This document shows positions 6,631-9,368 of a stretch of DNA of 9,368 nucleotides, piece after piece (position 1 is the first letter of the stretch; each line of letters starts with the position of its first letter). Position numbers and translations under genes: made by a program. The stretch covers positions 1 through 9,368 of the forward strand of contig CALAXS010000014.1 in NCBI GenBank assembly GCA_937895305.1. The letters run 5' to 3'. Under the pieces are notes generated by a model, which ran no database searches, had not been told where the DNA came from, and saw only the letters and a program-made list of their open reading frames with translations. The DNA is from an uncultured bacterium. Lineage in GTDB: Bacteria; Hydrogenedentota; Hydrogenedentia; Hydrogenedentales; JAEUWI01.

Positions 6631-6676
6631 AGGGGCCAGTTTGGGTGGTGCATGTACAACAGAGTAAAGAGCAGGT

Positions 6677-7183
6677 ATGAAAATCGGTTTTGATAGATAT
6701 GGCGCAGGGGTTTTTCTGCTAATAGCAGCCTTGTTAAATGGGTGTGCCACCGGAGGTGGGGCACAGGGGCTTCAGGTTGATTTTGGTCGAGGACAGCAGC
6801 GAAACGCGCCGTTGGCTGTGGTGGCCAGGCAGTATACGGGCACCTGTGTGGGTGGCCAACGGGAATCGAATAACTGCGCGCATTTTTTATCGGATGCTTT
6901 TATCCGGGCCGGGTACACGGAATTGCTGAAACGGCGTGAAGTGGTGGAGCGGTGTCGCTGTGGAGCGAACCGTGTGGTACGTGCCCAGGATATGTTGAAG
7001 TGGTTCCAGGAGAAGGCAGAACGATTTCAGGCGGGCACCCCGAAAAAAGGGACGGGGATGTGGGCGGCCTATCAGGAAAAGCCCAACAAGCGACATGTAC
7101 TTATTTATGATGCGGATACGGGAAAATACTATGGAACAGATAATTGCGTAAATTGGCCTGTGCAGTGGTATTACCAATGGTGA
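6677..7183 (+). CDS. Putative outer-membrane lipoprotein with Cys/His hydrolase-like core
   Basis: A 168-residue lipoprotein. The signal peptide ends in a lipobox LNGC with lipidated Cys23. Ala at +2 favours the outer membrane, and Asn at -2 is slightly atypical. The mature part is Cys-rich (C57, C67, C93, C95, C157). The segment SNNCAHFLSDAFIRAGY (64-80) followed by a His on a strand, KRHVLIYD (His140), resembles the Cys...His order of NlpC/P60- or CHAP-like papain-fold enzymes that cut peptidoglycan or amides. I do not recognise the exact family and that reading is an inference from these motifs. The C-terminus is aromatic (NWPVQWYYQW). The start has AAGAG 5 nt upstream. It is the first gene of the operon and lies 6 nt before a peptidoglycan glycosyltransferase, consistent with an envelope role. 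Confidence 0.8.
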   Translation: MKIGFDRYGAGVFLLIAALLNGCATGGGAQGLQVDFGRGQQRNAPLAVVARQYTGTCVGGQRESNNCAHFLSDAFIRAGYTELLKRREVVERCRCGANRVVRAQDMLKWFQEKAERFQAGTPKKGTGMWAAYQEKPNKRHVLIYDADTGKYYGTDNCVNWPVQWYYQW

Positions 7184-7189
7184 TGCATC

Positions 7190-8059
7190 ATGGCTGCTGA
7201 GCCACGAAAGAAGGCTGCTGCCAGGAAAAAGGCGAGTGCGAAGAAGAAGGCTGTTACCAAGAAAAAGGCTACAGTAAAAAAGCGTGCCCCTGCAAAGAAG
7301 AAAGCGGCAGCGAAACGGCGTTCGCCCAAGGTTACAGCGAAATCGGAAAAGCGGCCCTATCGCAGTTATATTTTTCGGGGCTTAAAGTATCTTTTTATCA
7401 CCGGGGTGGTGCTGTTTTTACTTTCCCTTGCCTGGGTCGGGATTTACGTTAAGGTTAATCCACCGGGTACCTTGTTGATGATGTCGCGATTCTTTTCAGA
7501 AGGTATATCCACGCAGTATACGTGGTGTGATTTGGAGGAGATGTCGTTGGAGATGCCGTTGGCGGTATTAGCAGCAGAGGATCAGCGATTCCCGACCCAT
7601 TCGGGTTTTGACTTCAAGGAGATTGAGGCTGCGCTAGAAACGAGACAGGCGGGCGGGCGTTTGCGTGGGGCGAGTACCTTGTCGCAACAGACGGCGAAGA
7701 ATGCCTTTTTGTGGAATGGTCGTTCGTGGATTCGCAAGGGGCTGGAGGTCTATTTCACATTGATGATTGAGCAGGTGTGGGGGAAGCGGCGAATTCTGGA
7801 AGTGTATCTCAACATCGCGGAGATGGGGGAGGGGATCTATGGCGTGGAGGCTGCGGCGCAGCATTACTATGATAAATCCGCGAAGGAATTGAGTCGTGAG
7901 GAGTGTGCGGCTCTGGCAGCGGTGTTGCCCAATCCGCGTGAACGGTCGCCCATCCACCCGAGTGCGCGTGTGGTACAGCGCAAGGCCTGGATTCTTAAAC
8001 ACATGCATAATCTGGGTGGGGTTTCCTTTATGAAACCAATGGGCATAGGTGTGGAATGA
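7190..8059 (+). CDS. mtgA: Monofunctional peptidoglycan glycosyltransferase (GT51) with basic repeat tail
   Basis: A 289-residue type II inner-membrane enzyme that polymerises lipid II into glycan strands in the periplasm. After a cytoplasmic tail and one membrane helix (about 61-85), the GT51 domain (about 90-275) shows AAEDQRFPTHSGFD with catalytic Glu130, the RGASTLSQQTAKN motif (159-171) and KRRILEVYLNIAEMG (199-213), then GIYGVEAAAQHYY. There is no transpeptidase domain, which defines the monofunctional MtgA class. The odd part is residues 6-44: seven triads of Lys/Arg separated by three mostly small residues at an exact six-residue period. This makes the cytoplasmic tail histone H1/AlgP-like and much longer and more basic than usual. 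The ATG at 7190 has a GGTG 7 nt upstream, overlapping the lipoprotein stop. No alternative in-frame start exists before the membrane helix. The stop overlaps the next gene (ATGA). Confidence 0.92.
   Translation: MAAEPRKKAAARKKASAKKKAVTKKKATVKKRAPAKKKAAAKRRSPKVTAKSEKRPYRSYIFRGLKYLFITGVVLFLLSLAWVGIYVKVNPPGTLLMMSRFFSEGISTQYTWCDLEEMSLEMPLAVLAAEDQRFPTHSGFDFKEIEAALETRQAGGRLRGASTLSQQTAKNAFLWNGRSWIRKGLEVYFTLMIEQVWGKRRILEVYLNIAEMGEGIYGVEAAAQHYYDKSAKELSREECAALAAVLPNPRERSPIHPSARVVQRKAWILKHMHNLGGVSFMKPMGIGVE
7205..7321 (+). repeat. Degenerate 18-bp coding tandem repeat ([KR]3-X3 hexads)
   Basis: Seven consecutive Lys/Arg triads (residues 6-8, 12-14, 18-20, 24-26, 30-32, 36-38 and 42-44 of the MtgA-like protein) recur every six codons. 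The spacers are AAA, ASA, AVT, ATV, APA and AAA. Codons differ between units (AAG, AAA, AGG, CGA, CGT, CGG), so the periodicity is kept at the protein level rather than being a recent DNA duplication. Confidence 0.9.
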
Positions 8060-9345
8060 GTAGGGAAACATCGCGTATACATCCGGTTACCAGCTGGTTT
8101 GCTTACTTGAGCATGTACGGGATCATCCTGGTCTTCTGCTACTGGTCACCGACTTTCTCTGAACCCAAGATGATGGTCATGGCCGTGAGTGCCATAGTGT
8201 TATTGGCCGTGTCGCTGCGTAGTGGTGTGCAGTGGTGTGGTCCGTTTCGGGTATTACTGCCCTGGTTTGTATTACTGGGTTATGGATTGGCGGTTAGTGT
8301 GTTCGTGGTGGACGGACCACGACGTATTGAAACGTTGGTCACGGTTTTTCAGGGGGGACTTATCCTGTTGGTGGCTTTGTCCATGTGTCGATTCATGGAA
8401 GAAAAAAAAGGGCGGGAGAAGCTCTATGCTGGTCTGATAGGTGCAGGGGTGCTGGTTGGTTTTTTTGCTATGGGTCAAGAACAAGGTTGGCTGGCACCTC
8501 TTTTTCCTGTGTTCGATCATTATGATCAGTCCATGTATTCCGTGTTTGGTAATGAAGATTTGTTAGGCGGGTACATGGCGATGGTGTTGCCTTTATTTTT
8601 ATTTGAGCTGCTATACCCGATAAAACGTTTTAATATAATTTGGGTGTTACTGATTGGTTTATGCTTGTACCTGTTGATTGCGTGTTCATCACGATCGGCC
8701 TGGTTGGCAGCGAGTTGTAGTGTTGCATATTCCATTTATTTTGTTGTGTTAAAGCGTGAAGAAAAGAAAATTCATTGGGGCTGGTTGTTGTTTCCGCTGA
8801 TTGTTCTGGTACCTATGGGAACACGTGTTTTTACACGAATAAGTGAAACCTTTGGTGCCGGGGATGTGGGCGGTAACTTGCGCATCTTGTTTTATGATGC
8901 CACCCTTCGCATGATTGGCGACCATCCGTTTTTCGGGGTGGGTATGGGGCAATACGCGTATCATAGCCCGGCGTATACAGGCGCAGCCCTTTGGGCGCCC
9001 GGCGGAATGCAGCATGTCTATAATCATGTGGACACCATACATGCCCATAGTGATGTGTTGGAGCTGGCAGCGGAAACGGGGGTGGTGGGTCTGTTAATTC
9101 TGCTTTGGGCACTTTGGCGTATACCCAGAAAAGCAACCCTGTTTATGGGATGCTTAATCGGATTCGCTGTGTTTTCTCTGTTGAACCCTGTGGCCCATAG
9201 CCCAGCCCATGCGTATACGGCTGTAGTGTGCTTGCTTCTTCATTGTTACGTTGGCCGGGGGAAAGAGGAATCATATAGGCGTGTGGCGAACAAGGACCGA
9301 AGACTCAAAGAGAAACAGGAACGATTAGCGCATTGGAATGAATGA
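8056..9345 (+). CDS. O-antigen ligase/polymerase family (Wzy_C) membrane protein
   Basis: A 429-residue polytopic inner-membrane protein with about ten hydrophobic segments and a large periplasmic loop (roughly 258-340), the architecture of WaaL-type ligases, Wzy polymerases and PglL-type oligosaccharyltransferases. Family landmarks are FGNEDLLGGYMAMVLPL (164-180), SSRSAWLA (211-218), GGNLRILFYDATLRMIGDHP with Arg276, FFGVGMGQY (292-300) and HAHSDVLELAAETGVVGLL (329-347) with the expected loop His331. The usual His-Asn pair is His-Ser here. It would move lipid-linked glycan onto lipid A-core, protein or another glycan; which one cannot be told. The C-terminal 30 residues are a highly charged cytoplasmic tail. 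The start overlaps the glycosyltransferase stop by ATGA, so the two are translationally coupled, but no sugar-nucleotide or LPS genes are visible nearby. Confidence 0.88.
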   Translation: MSRETSRIHPVTSWFAYLSMYGIILVFCYWSPTFSEPKMMVMAVSAIVLLAVSLRSGVQWCGPFRVLLPWFVLLGYGLAVSVFVVDGPRRIETLVTVFQGGLILLVALSMCRFMEEKKGREKLYAGLIGAGVLVGFFAMGQEQGWLAPLFPVFDHYDQSMYSVFGNEDLLGGYMAMVLPLFLFELLYPIKRFNIIWVLLIGLCLYLLIACSSRSAWLAASCSVAYSIYFVVLKREEKKIHWGWLLFPLIVLVPMGTRVFTRISETFGAGDVGGNLRILFYDATLRMIGDHPFFGVGMGQYAYHSPAYTGAALWAPGGMQHVYNHVDTIHAHSDVLELAAETGVVGLLILLWALWRIPRKATLFMGCLIGFAVFSLLNPVAHSPAHAYTAVVCLLLHCYVGRGKEESYRRVANKDRRLKEKQERLAHWNE

Positions 9346-9368
9346 ATGACGGGAGCCTGCAGGCTGCT
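9342..9368 (+). CDS. Possible start of a further operon gene (3' partial)
   Basis: The ligase-family gene ends in ATGA (9342-9345), the same overlap used at the previous junction. The frame beginning there (MNDGSLQAA) is open to the window edge. A second ATG at 9346 (MTGACRL) has GGA 8 nt upstream and is equally possible. Only seven to nine codons are visible, so no product can be named and a non-coding continuation is possible. Confidence 0.3.
9354..9365. other. 12-bp perfect palindrome at the window edge
   Basis: AGCCTGCAGGCT is a perfect palindrome just after the ligase-family stop. It could be the foot of a terminator hairpin or simply coding sequence of the next gene. The flanks visible (GGG before, GCT after) do not extend the stem. 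Confidence 0.25.

Noticed and set aside
1..9368. Defence system, toxin-antitoxin pair, prophage or mobile element
   Set aside because: All major frames belong to metabolic or envelope families; no transposase, integrase, nuclease, toxin or phage motif was found.

Overview
The window looks like chromosomal DNA from a Gram-negative bacterium. It has a lipoprotein with a lipobox, cleavable signal peptides on two predicted exported hydrolases, a monofunctional peptidoglycan glycosyltransferase and an O-antigen ligase-family membrane protein. Base composition is moderate, roughly half G+C by eye. The gene set fits a proteobacterium, perhaps a gammaproteobacterium, but other Gram-negative phyla rich in SGNH and SASA-type esterases are not excluded. 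There are no transposases, integrases, phage genes, tRNA or rRNA genes, or CRISPR arrays.

Left block (1-5570, all plus strand). It opens inside a membrane di-iron monooxygenase very similar to alkylglycerol monooxygenase (AGMO). After a 92-nt gap come four closely spaced genes: a secreted SGNH-family esterase, a four-helix membrane protein of unknown function, a tandem-domain PPK2 enzyme (polyphosphate:AMP phosphotransferase) and a PTS Enzyme I. The first three are 3-4 nt apart. Enzyme I is 50 nt further on, preceded by a 12-codon leader ORF with its own ribosome binding site whose stop overlaps the Enzyme I start. One plausible theme is lipid-ether or ester turnover beside polyphosphate- and PEP-based phosphoryl transfer, but the common role is not proven by sequence.

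Middle (5571-6676). A convergent spacer of about 160 nt carries a short palindromic repeat of the widespread type whose spurious translation reads LRGAQRRSND. Next, on the minus strand, is a secreted SASA-type (sialate O-acetylesterase-like) esterase. It is divergent from the right block across a 158-nt region with two opposing promoter candidates and two inverted repeats. One of these lies almost exactly between the -35 and -10 of the right-hand promoter.

Right block (6677-9368, plus strand). A compact cell-envelope operon encodes a cysteine-rich lipoprotein with a possible Cys-His hydrolase core, a GT51 glycosyltransferase (MtgA-like) and a Wzy_C/O-antigen ligase-family protein. A further start overlaps the last stop at the window edge. 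The MtgA-like protein has a striking cytoplasmic tail of seven basic triads at a perfect six-residue period.

I see no clearly new multi-gene system. The most unusual signals are the basic-hexad tail on MtgA, the operator-like dyad in the envelope-operon promoter, the coupled leader peptide before Enzyme I, and the AGMO-to-Enzyme I gene neighbourhood.
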